This document shows positions 48,717-58,322 of a DNA stretch of 64,000 nucleotides, piece after piece. Source of the stretch: Pseudomonas sp. GD03919 (GTDB lineage: Bacteria; Pseudomonadota; Gammaproteobacteria; Pseudomonadales; Pseudomonadaceae); NCBI RefSeq assembly GCF_029814935.1, contig NZ_CP104582.1, forward strand, positions 2,418,001 to 2,482,000, read 5' to 3'. Numbering within the stretch: the stretch's first letter is position 1; each line of letters starts with the position of its first letter. The notes under the pieces were generated by a model. That model searched no databases and was not told the origin of the DNA. It saw only the letters and a program-made list of their open reading frames with translations. Position numbers and translations under genes: made by a program.

Positions 48717-49499
48717 TCAGAAAGCCGGCAGCACCGCGCCCTCGTAACGTTTCTCGATGAAGGCTTTGACTTGCGGGCTGGTCAGCGCGGCGGAAAGCTT
48801 CTTGATCGCTTCACTGTCCTGGTTGTCCGGGCGCGCCACCAGGTAGTTGACGTAGGGCGAGTCGCTCCCCTCGATCGCCAGCGCATCGCGCTTGGGATTG
48901 AGCTTGGCCTCCAGCGCGTAGTTGGTGTTGATCAGTGCCAGATCCACCTGATTCAACACACGTGGCACAGTAGCCGCCTCCAGCTCGCGGAATTTGAAGT
49001 TGCGCGGGTTATCGACGATATCACGCGGCAGTGCCTGGGCACTGTTGGGGTCCTTGAGGGTCAGCAGGCCGGCTTTCTGCAGCAGCAGCAAGGCCCGGCC
49101 GGTGGTGCTGACTTCGTTGGGGATGGCGATGGTGGCCCCGTTCGGCAGCTCGTCGAGAGATTTGTACTTGGCCGAATAGGCGCCGAAAGGCTCGACGTGT
49201 ACGCCCTGCACGATCACCAGTTCGGTACCGCGCTGCGCATTGAAGGTGTCCAGGTACGGCTTGGTCTGGAAGTAGTTGGCATCCAGATTTTTCTGGCTGA
49301 CCTGCAGGTTGGGTTGCACGTAGTCGGTGAAGACCTTGATATCCAGATCCACGCCTTGCTTGGCCAGCTCGGGTTTGATCAGTTCGAGGATTTCGGCGTG
49401 CGGCACCGGGGTGGCAGCCACGCTCAGCTTTTCGCCAGCGTGGGCCAGGGAGGCAGTCAGGGCGGCGGCCAGGGCAGTCAGCAGCAGGGTCTTCTTCAT
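48717..49499 (-). CDS. NlpA/MetQ-family periplasmic binding protein
   Basis: The 260-residue substrate-binding protein of the methionine/NlpA family has a signal peptide ending SLAHAGEK, with no lipobox cysteine, so it is a soluble periplasmic form. Core blocks LSVAATPVPHAEILELIKPE, YFQTKPYLDTFN and DLALINTNYALEAKLNP are typical. It probably binds methionine or a related sulfur amino acid. The transporter genes metN/metI are not adjacent. An AT-rich promoter region lies upstream. Confidence 0.85.
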   Translation of the reverse strand: MKKTLLLTALAAALTASLAHAGEKLSVAATPVPHAEILELIKPELAKQGVDLDIKVFTDYVQPNLQVSQKNLDANYFQTKPYLDTFNAQRGTELVIVQGVHVEPFGAYSAKYKSLDELPNGATIAIPNEVSTTGRALLLLQKAGLLTLKDPNSAQALPRDIVDNPRNFKFRELEAATVPRVLNQVDLALINTNYALEAKLNPKRDALAIEGSDSPYVNYLVARPDNQDSEAIKKLSAALTSPQVKAFIEKRYEGAVLPAF

Positions 49500-49822
49500 G
49501 ATGTCCTTGTTCTCGGTCTTGGCGCCGACTGGATCAGCAGTCCGGCGCGTTGGGCAGGTGCCCGGCAGATGTGGCGGGCTGAATGCAACAGTACGGAGAA
49601 ATTTTTATTCCACAAAATAATTATTATTTATTTTATTATGCGGAAAATTTATTACCGATGACCATGACGCTCTCGAAACAGAGCAGGTACCTGCAGGTGT
49701 TTGCTAATATCCCGCCCGTCAGTACCGCTGGCTGAGCTTCGTGTGTTCAGGCACGTATACTGACCCGGCTGACAGGGGTTTCATTTGCCGGCCTTGGATT
49801 GCTCCGGTTCGGCCGGCAGCGC
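49500..49822. other. Intergenic, AT-rich promoter region
   Basis: A run near 49595-49660 is over 80% A/T, unlike the GC-rich surroundings, just upstream of the MetQ-type gene. It probably carries its promoter and binding sites. No gene or tRNA is seen. Confidence 0.5.
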
Positions 49823-51322
49823 TCAGGCAGAGACGCTGAAGCGCTGACTGAGGGCAATCAATCGGCCCGCCAGTTGGCTGAGTTTCTGGCCGTCGCCATC
49901 AAGTTCATGAGCGTCTTGTAGATTACGCTCAGCAACCTGTTCGATGCTGCCCAGATGCTGGCTGATCTCGGCACTGACTGCAGCCTGCTGGTGGGTTGCG
50001 GCTGCGATCAGCTCGTTCATGCGGGTGATGGCTTCGATGTCTTGTGCCACGGCAGCCAGCAACTGCGCGGTGGTAACACTGTTCGTCACGCAACTGCGGA
50101 CGCTGTCTCGGCTCTGCTGCATGGCGCTGGCAGCCTGACGGCTGCTTTGCTGCAGCGCGCTGATGATGTTCTGGATCTCGGAAGTCGACAGCGCGGTCTT
50201 CTGCGCCAAATTACGCACCTCATCTGCAACCACGGCAAAGCCTCGCCCCTGCTCACCCGCACGGGCGGCCTCGATGGCTGCATTGAGGGCCAGCAGATTG
50301 GTCTGTTCGGCAATGGCGCGAATCACCTCGACAACCCTGCCGATCTGCTCCGACTGTAGCGCCAGGGAGTGCATCTCGCGCTCGGTTTCATCTATGTGAT
50401 CAGAGAGTTTGTTGATCTCGCTGCGCACATGGTCGACTGAGCGGCTGCCCTCCTGTGCCTGGCCATTCACTGCCTGGGCTGACGTCGCCGCCTCATCGGC
50501 ATGGCCGGCCACCTCATCGATGGCTACGCTCATCTGCTGCATCGCGCCACTCATGTAGCGCACCTCGTTTTGCTGGCTGGCAGCCCCCTGGCGCAGTTGC
50601 TCCGTAGCCTGTACGAGGCTAGTGCTCATGCGTTGCAGATCATGAGTATCCTTGAGCACTTCGCTGACCAGCTCATCGAGCAGGCCAAGGAAATGATTGA
50701 AACGCAGCGATACCTTGCCGTTCAGGCGGCTGCGCACACTGAGATCGATGCCTTTGCTCTCTTCGCTCAACTGCGTGACGGTGTCCATCAGTGCAGCCCC
50801 CTCCACTGCCTCGGCATAAGTCTGGCGCGCGAGATAGATCAGGATTGCCGATTCCAGGACTACATAGAACGCGTGCAGAAAGATCACCGGCCAACTACCG
50901 TCGCGTACGACCACCACCCCGACTTCCTGCAACTGCAGGGCGAAGAAGCTCAGGTGATGTAATGCAATTACCAGGGCCGCCACCGCAATGGGCAGCCAGT
51001 CGCGGTAATACACCAGAAAGGCCAGGAGCACGAAAATACCGAAGTGCATCTCCAGCAAACCGCCACTCTGGTTGATATGCAGCGCCGACATGACCATGAA
51101 GGCTGCGCCGATGGCGCAACGCAGCAGACGCCGCCCTGGAATCAGCTGATGGAGCGCGGTCATGATCAGCACCGTGCTACCACCGACCAGCAGTGCCTGT
51201 CCCCATGTGCCATGCCAGGCTGCCAGCCCGAGAGCATAGACGAACATCAGACAGAGCACGCCGAGCATGATGCGATCGGCCTTGCGGTAGTGTTTTTCAA
51301 TCAGTGACTGCTGGGCACTCAT
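49823..51322 (-). CDS. Chemoreceptor with membrane-embedded N-terminal domain
   Basis: The 499-residue methyl-accepting protein has about five to six hydrophobic segments in residues 20-170 ([57 protein letters not shown]) and no large periplasmic sensor. It signals through the standard hairpin ([20 protein letters not shown] at about 340-360). The HHLSFF block suggests metal or haem coordination or an energy/membrane-state sensor. A HAMP-like linker is not obvious. Monocistronic. Confidence 0.88.
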   Translation of the reverse strand: MSAQQSLIEKHYRKADRIMLGVLCLMFVYALGLAAWHGTWGQALLVGGSTVLIMTALHQLIPGRRLLRCAIGAAFMVMSALHINQSGGLLEMHFGIFVLLAFLVYYRDWLPIAVAALVIALHHLSFFALQLQEVGVVVVRDGSWPVIFLHAFYVVLESAILIYLARQTYAEAVEGAALMDTVTQLSEESKGIDLSVRSRLNGKVSLRFNHFLGLLDELVSEVLKDTHDLQRMSTSLVQATEQLRQGAASQQNEVRYMSGAMQQMSVAIDEVAGHADEAATSAQAVNGQAQEGSRSVDHVRSEINKLSDHIDETEREMHSLALQSEQIGRVVEVIRAIAEQTNLLALNAAIEAARAGEQGRGFAVVADEVRNLAQKTALSTSEIQNIISALQQSSRQAASAMQQSRDSVRSCVTNSVTTAQLLAAVAQDIEAITRMNELIAAATHQQAAVSAEISQHLGSIEQVAERNLQDAHELDGDGQKLSQLAGRLIALSQRFSVSA

Positions 51323-51641
51323 TTTTCAGTTATCTGGGCAGACGCTGTAGAAGATAAAGGTGTGAGTCGCGCCGCAATCCTATACGGATCCTATATTTTG
51401 TAAAGGTTTTGTCCAGCTGTATGCGCACCTGTCGTTGCAACGGACTGTAACGACTCGTGAAAACTATAGATGTCGAAGTTGCCGTCAGATACTGCGAGCT
51501 GGACGCTGCATGAAAAAATCTCGGGCAAAGGTCAGGTGCGCCGCATCGCTGCAGCAGCGCTCTGCGCATCCAGGTGATGCACAGGCCTATCCGGGGGATA
51601 TCAATGCAGGCTTACCGAGCGCAGGCACTCGCGTGCAAAGC
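51323..51641. other. Intergenic, no gene seen
   Basis: These 319 bp between two minus-strand genes show no clear coding frame, tRNA or repeat. The right part may hold the 3' region of the DUF6436 transcript and the left part the receptor promoter. Confidence 0.4.
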
Positions 51642-52211
51642 CTAAGATTGCCAACTGCAGAAGCAACCAACAGCCATGCCATTGCCTGCTCTTACTCTGC
51701 GCCCTGCAATCAGCGCCTCGAGAATGGGTTCGATGAAACTGTTGCTCGAACTGCAAACCGCCCCTTCGCTGTAGGGGCCGAAATAAGCCAGCTCACCCTC
51801 ACGATCCCAAATCGCCACGGCAGGGCTGGCGGGAATGTGCTCGGCGGCGGTCATCCCCAACAGGGGCTTCAACGCCTTCAATGTGATCGGCAACTCACCC
51901 TGGCTGCCCGCTTTTTGCGTGAAGTGAAAGGTCACCTCCGGCGAGGCATAGCGGTCTATCAGATCAGCCAGATGCTGCTGATTGCCGGCATTGCATGGGC
52001 AGGCAGGGTCCCAGAAATGCACGATACGAATGGGGCCAGGGCCGGCCATGTCGGCAGGTAACTGCAAGCTGGCACTGTCGAAGAGGGCGAGTTGATCGCT
52101 GAAGCTGCGCAGATAGCGCCCCTCGAACCACCAGAACGCATACAGGATGGCCACCCCCCACACAGCAAGCAGGAGGATTGCCAGTAAAAGGTTTCGTCTG
52201 GGAGCTGTCAT
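51642..52211 (-). CDS. DUF6436 thioredoxin-like membrane-anchored protein
   Basis: The 189-residue protein has an N-terminal signal-anchor (NLLLAILLLAVWGVAILYAF) and a periplasmic thioredoxin-like domain with IRIVHFWDPACPCNAGNQQH, a CPC site in place of CxxC. SPAVAIWDREGELAYFGPYS and GAVCSSSNSFIEPILEAL follow. It is probably a redox-active periplasmic protein; function is not established. The start at 52211 is the first Met before the membrane anchor. A further open stretch upstream (to 52438) shows no recognisable domain. Confidence 0.7.
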   Translation of the reverse strand: MTAPRRNLLLAILLLAVWGVAILYAFWWFEGRYLRSFSDQLALFDSASLQLPADMAGPGPIRIVHFWDPACPCNAGNQQHLADLIDRYASPEVTFHFTQKAGSQGELPITLKALKPLLGMTAAEHIPASPAVAIWDREGELAYFGPYSEGAVCSSSNSFIEPILEALIAGRRVRAGNGMAVGCFCSWQS

Positions 52212-52438
52212 TGCCGACCTTCTGATCAATTGCCCCAGCTTGCCACTGTCGCCCTGAAAACAGAACGTCGCCCTGCAGATATTCTGCAGGACATTGGCGC
52301 AGGCCTGGGCATCCTGATCCGCCATCACCAGGCGTGACCAGCCAAGCCAACTTGCCTGCAGCCAGGTTTGAGTCTCAGCTTCAAGGAGATGCCCGATGCG
52401 GACACCTCCTTGCAGGCTGCACTTAAGCGCCTGGCACC

Positions 52439-52857
52439 TTAGTTGCCACGGTATGTCGAAAAACCGTAAGGGCTGAGCAGCAGCGGGATGTAGTAATGCG
52501 GCACGGTGCCATCGACTTCGAAGATCACGGGGACTTCGGGGAAGAAGCTCTTCATGTCGTGCTTGGCGAACCACTCGCCGGTCTTGAACGTCACCCGATA
52601 GGTGCCTTTCTCCAGCGACTTGCCTTGCGGGTAGAGAGCAGTGATACGGCCCTGCTCGCTGGTGATTGCGTGATGAAATCATTGAGCGTTTGCCAGCTCT
52701 GCCCGTCCTTTTTCTCCAGTGTCACGGTCACCGCAGGAGACGGCAGACCATCCTGCAGGTTGAGCACGTGAACGCTGAGTGGATTGCCATCTGCCAGGGC
52801 CAGGGACGACAGGCCACTGAGAATGGCACCGGCGAGAAGGGTTTTGAGCGCTTTCAT
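52439..52857 (-). pseudogene. hiuH: 5-hydroxyisourate hydrolase, frameshifted by eight extra bases
   Basis: A signal peptide (MKALKTLLAGAILSGLSSLA) precedes the transthyretin-like start NPLSVHVLNLQDGLPSPAV. After LND near 52682 eight extra bases (TTTCATCA on the coding strand) shift the frame; in the shifted frame the rest reads ITSEQGRITALYPQGKSL, GTYRVTFKTGEWF and VPHYYIPLLLSPYGFSTYRG, then N and stop, the family signature. The enzyme, when intact, hydrolyses 5-hydroxyisourate in urate breakdown. The DNA upstream of the start is an IS630 relic, so promoter and reading frame are both lost. Confidence 0.82.
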
Positions 52858-53112
52858 GGCCGAAGGCATGCCATATCCGCATGACGCTGGCTGGAGAAAT
52901 GCCGGCCACCTGACTGACTCATCGAGCGAGTGCTCCAATGACTGGCATCTTCGGGTTTTGATTGCAGCAGTACCTGATTAACCACGGTTTGTACTTGTTC
53001 GTCGGTGATGCTGCGCGGCCGGCCTGAGCGATGTTCGTCATTTAAACCATCGAGCCGCAACCGACTGAATCGCACTCGCCAAGAAGCCATTCGGCGCGTT
53101 CTCTCGCGGTCG
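52858..53112 (-). pseudogene. IS630-family transposase fragment
   Basis: Minus-strand frames encode SWRVRFSRLRLDGLNDEHRS, GRPRSITDEQVQTVV and DASHWSTRSMSQ, then after a one-base shift AGISPASVMRIWHAFG, the helix-turn-helix part of an IS630 transposase. The DDE core and terminal repeats are missing. The fragment abuts the hiuH start on one side and a sequence beginning TGTAAAAACG on the other. Confidence 0.8.
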
Positions 53113-53261
53113 TGTAAAAACGACGCCTAGAAAATTCTCCTCTTAGAGGATTTTCGCAATGAAAATGTCGCGATAGCTGACGCTTTCGGGCAAGGAAAAT
53201 CTCACGTTAGCTGCGTAAGTCATTGATTCTCCAGTGACTTAAATTCTCCAGTTAGCTGACG
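53113..53261. repeat. Solo transposon-like end with three degenerate 22-bp repeats
   Basis: From TGT at 53113 the sequence contains a hairpin (GAAAATTCTCCTC/AGAGGATTTTC region, 53129-53154). Three related units follow: GAAAATGTCGCGATAGCTGA (from 53161), GAAAATCTCACGTTAGCTG (from 53196) and TAAATTCTCCAGTTAGCTGA (from 53240). Multiple internal repeats behind a terminal TG occur in IS21-type and Tn7/Tn5053-type ends. No matching transposase is near. The identification is inference. Confidence 0.45.
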
Positions 53262-53359
53262 TACGACAAGCGCTTTTCAGGTGAATTACCTGTCTGGCAC
53301 GAGCCCCCTTCCACTTCAGGGTTCGTGCCAGATGGGCGAAGTCTGAGTTGAAGTTGCAC

Positions 53360-54322
53360 CTACAGGTGATAATCCCCTGCAGCCTCCGGCTGGTAGAGCA
53401 CCTTGCGGATTTCAATGCGGCGGGTTCGATCGGCGATTCGCCAGTCGATGGCGTCTCCCTCCTGATAGCCGAGAATGGCCGCGCCGATGTCTGAGCACAC
53501 GGAATACTTGCCTGCATGGCTGTCAGCATCTTCGGGATAGACCACGGCCACTTCGATTTCTTCATCGTCCAGCTGCAGTAAGGCCCTGGAATTCATGGTG
53601 ACGACATTGCGTGCCACCTGATCTGGCTTGACGACAATGGCTCGTTCCAGCTCATGTTCCAGCTCAATAATGGCCTGGCCCTGTTCGAGCGCGATGAGGC
53701 ACTCCAGGCGAGCTTTGTCGACTTCAGTGATGTAGATGCCGCCAGAGTCGCCAACGGCATTCTCACGCAAAAACTGCAGATAGCGCCCCGCCGTCATGGA
53801 AAATGATTTCAATGTCGGCGTTTCACTCTCAAGCGTGAAACCACTGCGCAGGAAAGCCTTCAGCGAGCGCGTGTTGTCCGGGTGAATCTTGGCCATGAGC
53901 TTCTCGGCCCGCATATCGAGAAAGGCCATTTTCATGCCCTCGCGGATTGTGCCCGCGCCAAGGTTGCGCCCCCATTTTTCGCTGTCTCCGATGGCCAGGA
54001 CTATTTCGCACATGGCACCCGTCTTGATCAGGCGAACGAAGCCCACAGGAGCGTCATGCCGGTCATAGGCCATGAAGAATCGGCCGCCCCGATTGAACAG
54101 ATGGGTCAGGATCGGTAATTGGGTGCGGTCGATGGCATGCTCGATGGAGCGGGAAACATCACGTGAATCACTCAGATAGCGCGTGACACGCTCATCTTCC
54201 AACCAATTCATCAATGTCAGTGTGTGTGCCCGGGTAATTTCAGGGCACAGGGAAATGAAAGGCTTGTTCATCTTCACCGTACTTGTCTGTAAAGGATGAA
54301 AGCCCTTCATGGCAATGGCCAT
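53360..54322 (-). CDS. GNAT acetyltransferase fused to a Rnk/GreA-type domain
   Basis: The 320-residue protein has a GNAT domain (about 25-190; VGFVRLIKTGAMCEIVLAIG and WGRNLGAGTIREGMKMAFLD with the acetyl-CoA loop, then NTRSLKAFLRSGF). A C-terminal Rnk/GreA-GreB-like domain follows (about 200-320; VDKARLECLIALEQGQ, VVYPEDADSHAGKYSVCSDI, ILGYQEGDAIDWRIADRTRR). Such fusions occur in pseudomonads. The second domain resembles the regulator of nucleoside diphosphate kinase, which can touch the RNA polymerase channel. An in-frame start at 54271 (MNKPFISLCPE) is possible. Confidence 0.82.
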   Translation of the reverse strand: MAIAMKGFHPLQTSTVKMNKPFISLCPEITRAHTLTLMNWLEDERVTRYLSDSRDVSRSIEHAIDRTQLPILTHLFNRGGRFFMAYDRHDAPVGFVRLIKTGAMCEIVLAIGDSEKWGRNLGAGTIREGMKMAFLDMRAEKLMAKIHPDNTRSLKAFLRSGFTLESETPTLKSFSMTAGRYLQFLRENAVGDSGGIYITEVDKARLECLIALEQGQAIIELEHELERAIVVKPDQVARNVVTMNSRALLQLDDEEIEVAVVYPEDADSHAGKYSVCSDIGAAILGYQEGDAIDWRIADRTRRIEIRKVLYQPEAAGDYHL

Positions 54323-54442
54323 GACGGTTCTTTCGGCAACCCGTGACCTTAAGACATAAGGCAGGCCAGGAGAAGACCGGGTGGCGGATATGACTCGGCC
54401 ATTCGAGCGTGGCGTGAGCGCATTACCTTTGCTGCAGAGTTA

Positions 54443-54835
54443 TCAGCACTGCTCGGTCGCTGGATAACGGCTTACCTCGATCAGGTTGCCGTCCGGGTCG
54501 CGAAAATACACGGACTCGATTGGCCCTGTGGCGCCGGTACGGGCTACCGGCCCCTCTTCCACTGTTACGCCCTGCTCGGCCAGATAGGCCAGAACCCGCG
54601 CAGGCGGCCAGCGCGTGATCAGGCATAGGTCGATGGCGCCTGGCGTCGGCTTGCGCGCTTTGGGCTCGAACTCGCGACCGGCCTGATGCAGATTGAATTT
54701 CTGCTGACCGAATACTAGTGCGCTTCGGCCAGCACCGAAACGTTCGTGACGCATGCCCAATACGCGCTCGTAGAAGTCGACGGTGACGTCGATGTCCGCC
54801 ACTGTCAGAACCAGATGATCCAGTCTGTCGATCAT
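54443..54835 (-). CDS. VOC family glyoxalase/dioxygenase-fold protein
   Basis: The 130-residue protein has the beta-alpha-beta-beta-beta modules of the vicinal-oxygen-chelate superfamily: LDHLVLTVADIDVTVDFYER, VLGMRHERFG, and the metal-ligand region VYFRDPDGNLIEVSRY. Substrate unknown. The start at 54835 is two bases after the TRIC-family gene stop, so it is the last gene of the gor-TRIC-VOC operon. Confidence 0.82.
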   Translation of the reverse strand: MIDRLDHLVLTVADIDVTVDFYERVLGMRHERFGAGRSALVFGQQKFNLHQAGREFEPKARKPTPGAIDLCLITRWPPARVLAYLAEQGVTVEEGPVARTGATGPIESVYFRDPDGNLIEVSRYPATEQC

Positions 54836-54837
54836 GC

Positions 54838-55461
54838 TCAGTGCCTGTCGAGTAGATGAAAACGCGGCAAACCAAGGTGCCAGTGGATCGCTGCCAACCG
54901 GGCGGCCAGCACCACGAACATCGCCGCTGCAGTATCCAGCCAATGCGGCGTGCCCAGGGCGCGCAGGCCGATGAAGGTCAGTGCCCCGGCGATGCAGGCC
55001 GTGGCGTAGATTTCCTTCTGGAAGATCAGCGGGATCTCGTTACACAGCACATCGCGAATCACCCCGCCGACCACGCCGGTCATCACGCCCATGATCACTG
55101 CCGTGCTGATCGGTGTGCCGTTCTGCAACGCCAGCTCGGTGCCGTACACGGTGAATACGGCCAGGCCGAAGGCATCGGCGATCAGCAGGCCTTTTTCGTG
55201 AATCGGTCGGGTCATGCGTACCCAGGCTACGGTGCCCAGCGCGGCCAATGAGGCAACGAGGATGTAGGTGTCGTCGCGAATCCAGCTGACCGGGTGGTTG
55301 TCCAGGATCAGGTCACGCAGGGTTCCGCCGCCCAGTGCGGTCACGATGGCCATGACCAGCACACCGAACAGATCCATGGATTTGCGCCCGGCCATCAGCG
55401 CACCAGTGATGGCGAATACGGCAACGCCGAACAGGTCAGCAAAATAGAAAAGCGTTTCCAT
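54838..55461 (-). CDS. TRIC/YadS-family (UPF0126) channel protein
   Basis: The 207-residue membrane protein contains two glycine-rich UPF0126 repeats (DLFGVLVMAIVTALGGGTLR and STAVIMGVMTGVVGGVIRDV) and about seven helices, as in prokaryotic TRIC cation channels. Recent work links some relatives to glycine transport. METLFYFADLFGV at 55461 is the likely start; the longer frame upstream overlaps gor. It lies between gor and the VOC gene on the minus strand. Confidence 0.85.
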   Translation of the reverse strand: METLFYFADLFGVAVFAITGALMAGRKSMDLFGVLVMAIVTALGGGTLRDLILDNHPVSWIRDDTYILVASLAALGTVAWVRMTRPIHEKGLLIADAFGLAVFTVYGTELALQNGTPISTAVIMGVMTGVVGGVIRDVLCNEIPLIFQKEIYATACIAGALTFIGLRALGTPHWLDTAAAMFVVLAARLAAIHWHLGLPRFHLLDRH

Positions 55462-55468
55462 GCTGTCC

Positions 55469-56827
55469 TCAGCGCTTGACCGGCGTGCGCAGGGTGACGA
55501 ATTCCTCGGCGGCGCTCGGGTGCACGCCGATGGTTTCATCGAAGATCTGTTTGGTTGCCCCCGCTTTCAGCGCCACGGCCAGCCCCTGGATGATCTCCCC
55601 TGCTTCCGGGCCGACCATATGGCAGCCAAGCACGCGATCACTGTCGGCGTCGACCACCAGTTTCATCAGGGTGCGTTCGGGATTCTCGGTCAGGGTCAAC
55701 TTCATCGGACGGAAGCGGCTCTCGAAGACTTTGACCTGGTAGCCCTCCTCGACGGCCTGCTCTTCACTGAGGCCAACGGTGCCGATATTCGGCAGGCTGA
55801 ACACGGCGGTGGGAATCATGCGGTAGTCCAGCGGACGATATTCCTCGGGTTTGAACAGCCGGCGTGCCACGGCCATGCCTTCGGCCAGCGCGACTGGCGT
55901 CAGTTGCACGCGACCGATCACGTCGCCAATGGCAAGAACCGATGGCGTGGCAGTCTGGAACAGATCATCGACTTCGATATAGCCGCGTGTGTCCAGTTTG
56001 ACCTCGACGTTCTCCAAACCGAGGTTGTCCAGCATCGGCCGGCGCCCGGTGGCGTAGAACACACAGTCGGCCTCCAGCACGCGACCATCCTTGAGCGTCG
56101 CGGCCAGGCTGCCATCGGCCTGGCGCGCGAGGCTGGCGATATCGGCGTTGAACTGCAGGTCCATGCCCTTCTTGCTCAACTCCTCGCGCAGGTGCTCACG
56201 CACTGCACCATCGAAGCCTCGCAGAAACAGGTCGCCGCGATACAGCAGCGACGTCTGCGCACCAAGGCCATGGAAAATCGAAGCGAACTCGACGGCGATA
56301 TAGCCACCACCTACGACCAATACCCGCTTGGGCAGTTGTTCGAGGAAGAAGGCTTCGTTGGAGCTGATGGCATGCTCGCGCCCGGGAATATCGGGAATCT
56401 GCGGCCAGCCACCGGTGGCGATCAGAATGCGTTCAGTGCTGTGGCGCTGGCCATTGACCTCAATGGTATGGGCATCGACGATGCGCGCATGCCCCTCGAA
56501 CAGGCTGACGCCGCTGTTGACCAGCAGATTGCGGTAGATGCCATTGAGCCGTTCGATTTCGCGGTTCTTGTTGCCGATCAGCGTTGCCCAGTCGAAGTTG
56601 GCTTCACCCAGCGACCAGCCGAAACCCGAGGCCTGCTCGAAGTCCTCGGCGAAATGCGCGCCGTACACCAGCAGCTTTTTCGGCACGCAGCCAACGTTGA
56701 CACAGGTGCCGCCCAGATAACGGCTCTCGGCGACTGCAACGCGAGCGCCAAAGCTAGCGGCGAAGCGCGCCGCACGTACGCCGCCGGAACCGGCGCCGAT
56801 AACGAACAGGTCGAAGTCGTAACTCAT
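55469..56827 (-). CDS. gor: Glutathione-disulfide reductase
   Basis: The 452-residue FAD enzyme reduces glutathione disulfide with NADPH. It has FAD motif [10 protein letters not shown], redox pair CVNVGC (Cys46 and Cys51 approximately), NADPH motif [20 protein letters not shown], and the C-terminal active-site His in [14 protein letters not shown]. Length and motifs are normal. Start at 56827 has GGAGA upstream. It heads the TRIC-VOC operon and diverges from the glyoxalase gene at 56901 across 73 bp. Confidence 0.95.
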   Translation of the reverse strand: MSYDFDLFVIGAGSGGVRAARFAASFGARVAVAESRYLGGTCVNVGCVPKKLLVYGAHFAEDFEQASGFGWSLGEANFDWATLIGNKNREIERLNGIYRNLLVNSGVSLFEGHARIVDAHTIEVNGQRHSTERILIATGGWPQIPDIPGREHAISSNEAFFLEQLPKRVLVVGGGYIAVEFASIFHGLGAQTSLLYRGDLFLRGFDGAVREHLREELSKKGMDLQFNADIASLARQADGSLAATLKDGRVLEADCVFYATGRRPMLDNLGLENVEVKLDTRGYIEVDDLFQTATPSVLAIGDVIGRVQLTPVALAEGMAVARRLFKPEEYRPLDYRMIPTAVFSLPNIGTVGLSEEQAVEEGYQVKVFESRFRPMKLTLTENPERTLMKLVVDADSDRVLGCHMVGPEAGEIIQGLAVALKAGATKQIFDETIGVHPSAAEEFVTLRTPVKR

Positions 56828-56900
56828 GGGGGTATCTCCTTGGCAGACGCGGAGCATACCGCAAAGGCCCGCGCTAAGCTGAACGCCGGAGGTGAAGAAC

Positions 56901-57323
56901 ATGCGCCCTACCCTGACCCATCTTGCCCTGCACGTCCCTGATCTGGATGCCTGCATCGCTTTCTATGAGCGTTTCTGTGGCATGCAGGTGATCCACGAAC
57001 GCCCCGGCAAGGGCGCGCGCATTGTCTGGATGGCCGAGCCTGGCAAGGAGCACCTGTTCATCTTCGTGATCATGCCTGGCGGGCAGGATCGCAACCTGGC
57101 ATCGACTGACTACAGCCATTTCGGCTTTGCCCTGAATAGCCGTGAGGAAGTCGAGCAGATTGCCGCCCTGGCCGCGCACGACGGTTGCCTGATCTGGCCG
57201 CCCCGCGACGAGCCTTACCCGGTTGGCTACTACTGCGGCCTGCGCGATCCGGCCGGCAACTACGTGGAATTCAGCTACGGCCAGCCGCTCGGGCCTGGCT
57301 CCGAGGAAATGCCCATCCCCTGA
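56901..57323 (+). CDS. Glyoxalase-type VOC protein
   Basis: The 140-residue protein has paired VOC modules ([57 protein letters not shown]) with candidate metal ligands His7 and Glu in EFSYG. It may be a lactoylglutathione lyase, fitting its divergence from gor, but it is shorter than canonical GloA and the substrate is uncertain. Start 56901 follows GGAGGTGAAGAAC. Terminator and REP repeat follow. Confidence 0.78.
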   Translation: MRPTLTHLALHVPDLDACIAFYERFCGMQVIHERPGKGARIVWMAEPGKEHLFIFVIMPGGQDRNLASTDYSHFGFALNSREEVEQIAALAAHDGCLIWPPRDEPYPVGYYCGLRDPAGNYVEFSYGQPLGPGSEEMPIP

Positions 57324-57330
57324 ATGCAAA

Positions 57331-57350
57331 ACGCCACCCGCAGGTGGCGT
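57331..57350 (+). terminator. Hairpin after the glyoxalase gene
   Basis: ACGCCACC and GGTGGCGT pair across four bases, eight bases after the stop. Only TTGGT follows, so termination is probably helped by the REP element behind it. Confidence 0.6.
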
Positions 57351-57352
57351 TG

Positions 57353-57425
57353 GTAGGAGCGGCGCCCCGCCGTGAACCGGGACGGCGAGGCATCGCTAAG
57401 CTTCGCCCCGGGGCGGGGCTCCTAC
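57353..57425. repeat. Pseudomonas REP-type inverted pair
   Basis: GTAGGAGCGGCGCCCCGCC and, at the other end, GGGGCGGGGCTCCTAC mark two facing REP units around a short centre, in the convergent gap between the glyoxalase gene and galU. This is the GTAGGAGC-type repeat scattered in Pseudomonas intergenic DNA. Confidence 0.75.
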
Positions 57426-57441
57426 ATGATCTGCAGGCGTA

Positions 57442-58281
57442 TCAGAACGCCTTGCCGGTCTTGTACAGGTTCTCGAAGCAGAAGTTGGTCGCGTCGATGT
57501 AACCCTCGGCGCTGCCGCAGTCGAAACGCTGGCCCTTGAACTTGTACGCCATCACGCAGCCTTGCTGGGCCTGGCGCATCAGCGCGTCGGTGATCTGGAT
57601 TTCGCCACCCTTGCCCGGCGGTGTGCTACGAATCAGGTCGAAGATATCCGGGGTGAGGATGTAGCGGCCGATGATCGCCAGGTTCGACGGCGCATCTTCC
57701 GGCTTGGGCTTCTCCACCATGTTGTTGACGCGGTAGATGTCCTCGCGGATCATCTCGCCCGCGATCACGCCGTACTTGGACGTTTCGTCCTTCGGCACTT
57801 CCTGAATCGCGACGATGGAGCAACGGAACTGGTTGTACAGCTTGACCATTTGTGCCAGGACGCTATCGCCTTCCAGATTCAGGCACAGATCGTCAGCCAG
57901 AACCACGGCAAATGGCTCGTCACCGATCAGCGGCTGGCCGCAGAGGATGGCGTGACCCAGGCCTTTCATCTCGACCTGACGGGTGTAGGAGAAGCTGCAT
58001 TCGTCGATCAGGCGGCGGATGCCGACCAGGTATTTTTCCTTGTCGGTGCCCTGAATCTGGTGCTCAAGCTCGTAGCTCACATCGAAATGGTCTTCCAGCG
58101 CGCGCTTGCCGCGCCCGGTGACGATGGAAATCTGGTTGAGGCCCGCCTCCAGAGCCTCCTCAACGCCGTACTGGATCAGTGGCTTGTTCACCACCGGCAA
58201 CATTTCCTTGGGCATTGCCTTGGTCGCAGGCAGGAAGCGCGTGCCATAACCGGCAGCGGGGAACAGGCATTTCTTGATCAT
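57442..58281 (-). CDS. galU: UTP-glucose-1-phosphate uridylyltransferase
   Basis: The 279-residue nucleotidyltransferase makes UDP-glucose from UTP and glucose-1-phosphate. Motifs: AAGYGTRFLPATKAMPKEML at the N-terminus, KPLIQYGVEEALEAG, and VVLADDLCLNLEG with the metal-binding Asp. It precedes nothing on its 3' side but the REP pair and lies 41 bp downstream of ugd on the same strand, forming a UDP-glucuronate module. Confidence 0.96.
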   Translation of the reverse strand: MIKKCLFPAAGYGTRFLPATKAMPKEMLPVVNKPLIQYGVEEALEAGLNQISIVTGRGKRALEDHFDVSYELEHQIQGTDKEKYLVGIRRLIDECSFSYTRQVEMKGLGHAILCGQPLIGDEPFAVVLADDLCLNLEGDSVLAQMVKLYNQFRCSIVAIQEVPKDETSKYGVIAGEMIREDIYRVNNMVEKPKPEDAPSNLAIIGRYILTPDIFDLIRSTPPGKGGEIQITDALMRQAQQGCVMAYKFKGQRFDCGSAEGYIDATNFCFENLYKTGKAF

Positions 58282-58322
58282 GGGACTCCCTAATGGGGTG
58301 GGTTGAATGCGCGCTCAGTCTA

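Noticed and set aside
52212..52438. Open stretch upstream of the DUF6436 gene
   Set aside because: The frame stays open into the hiuH relic, but the deduced residues match no family and the first good start is at 52211.
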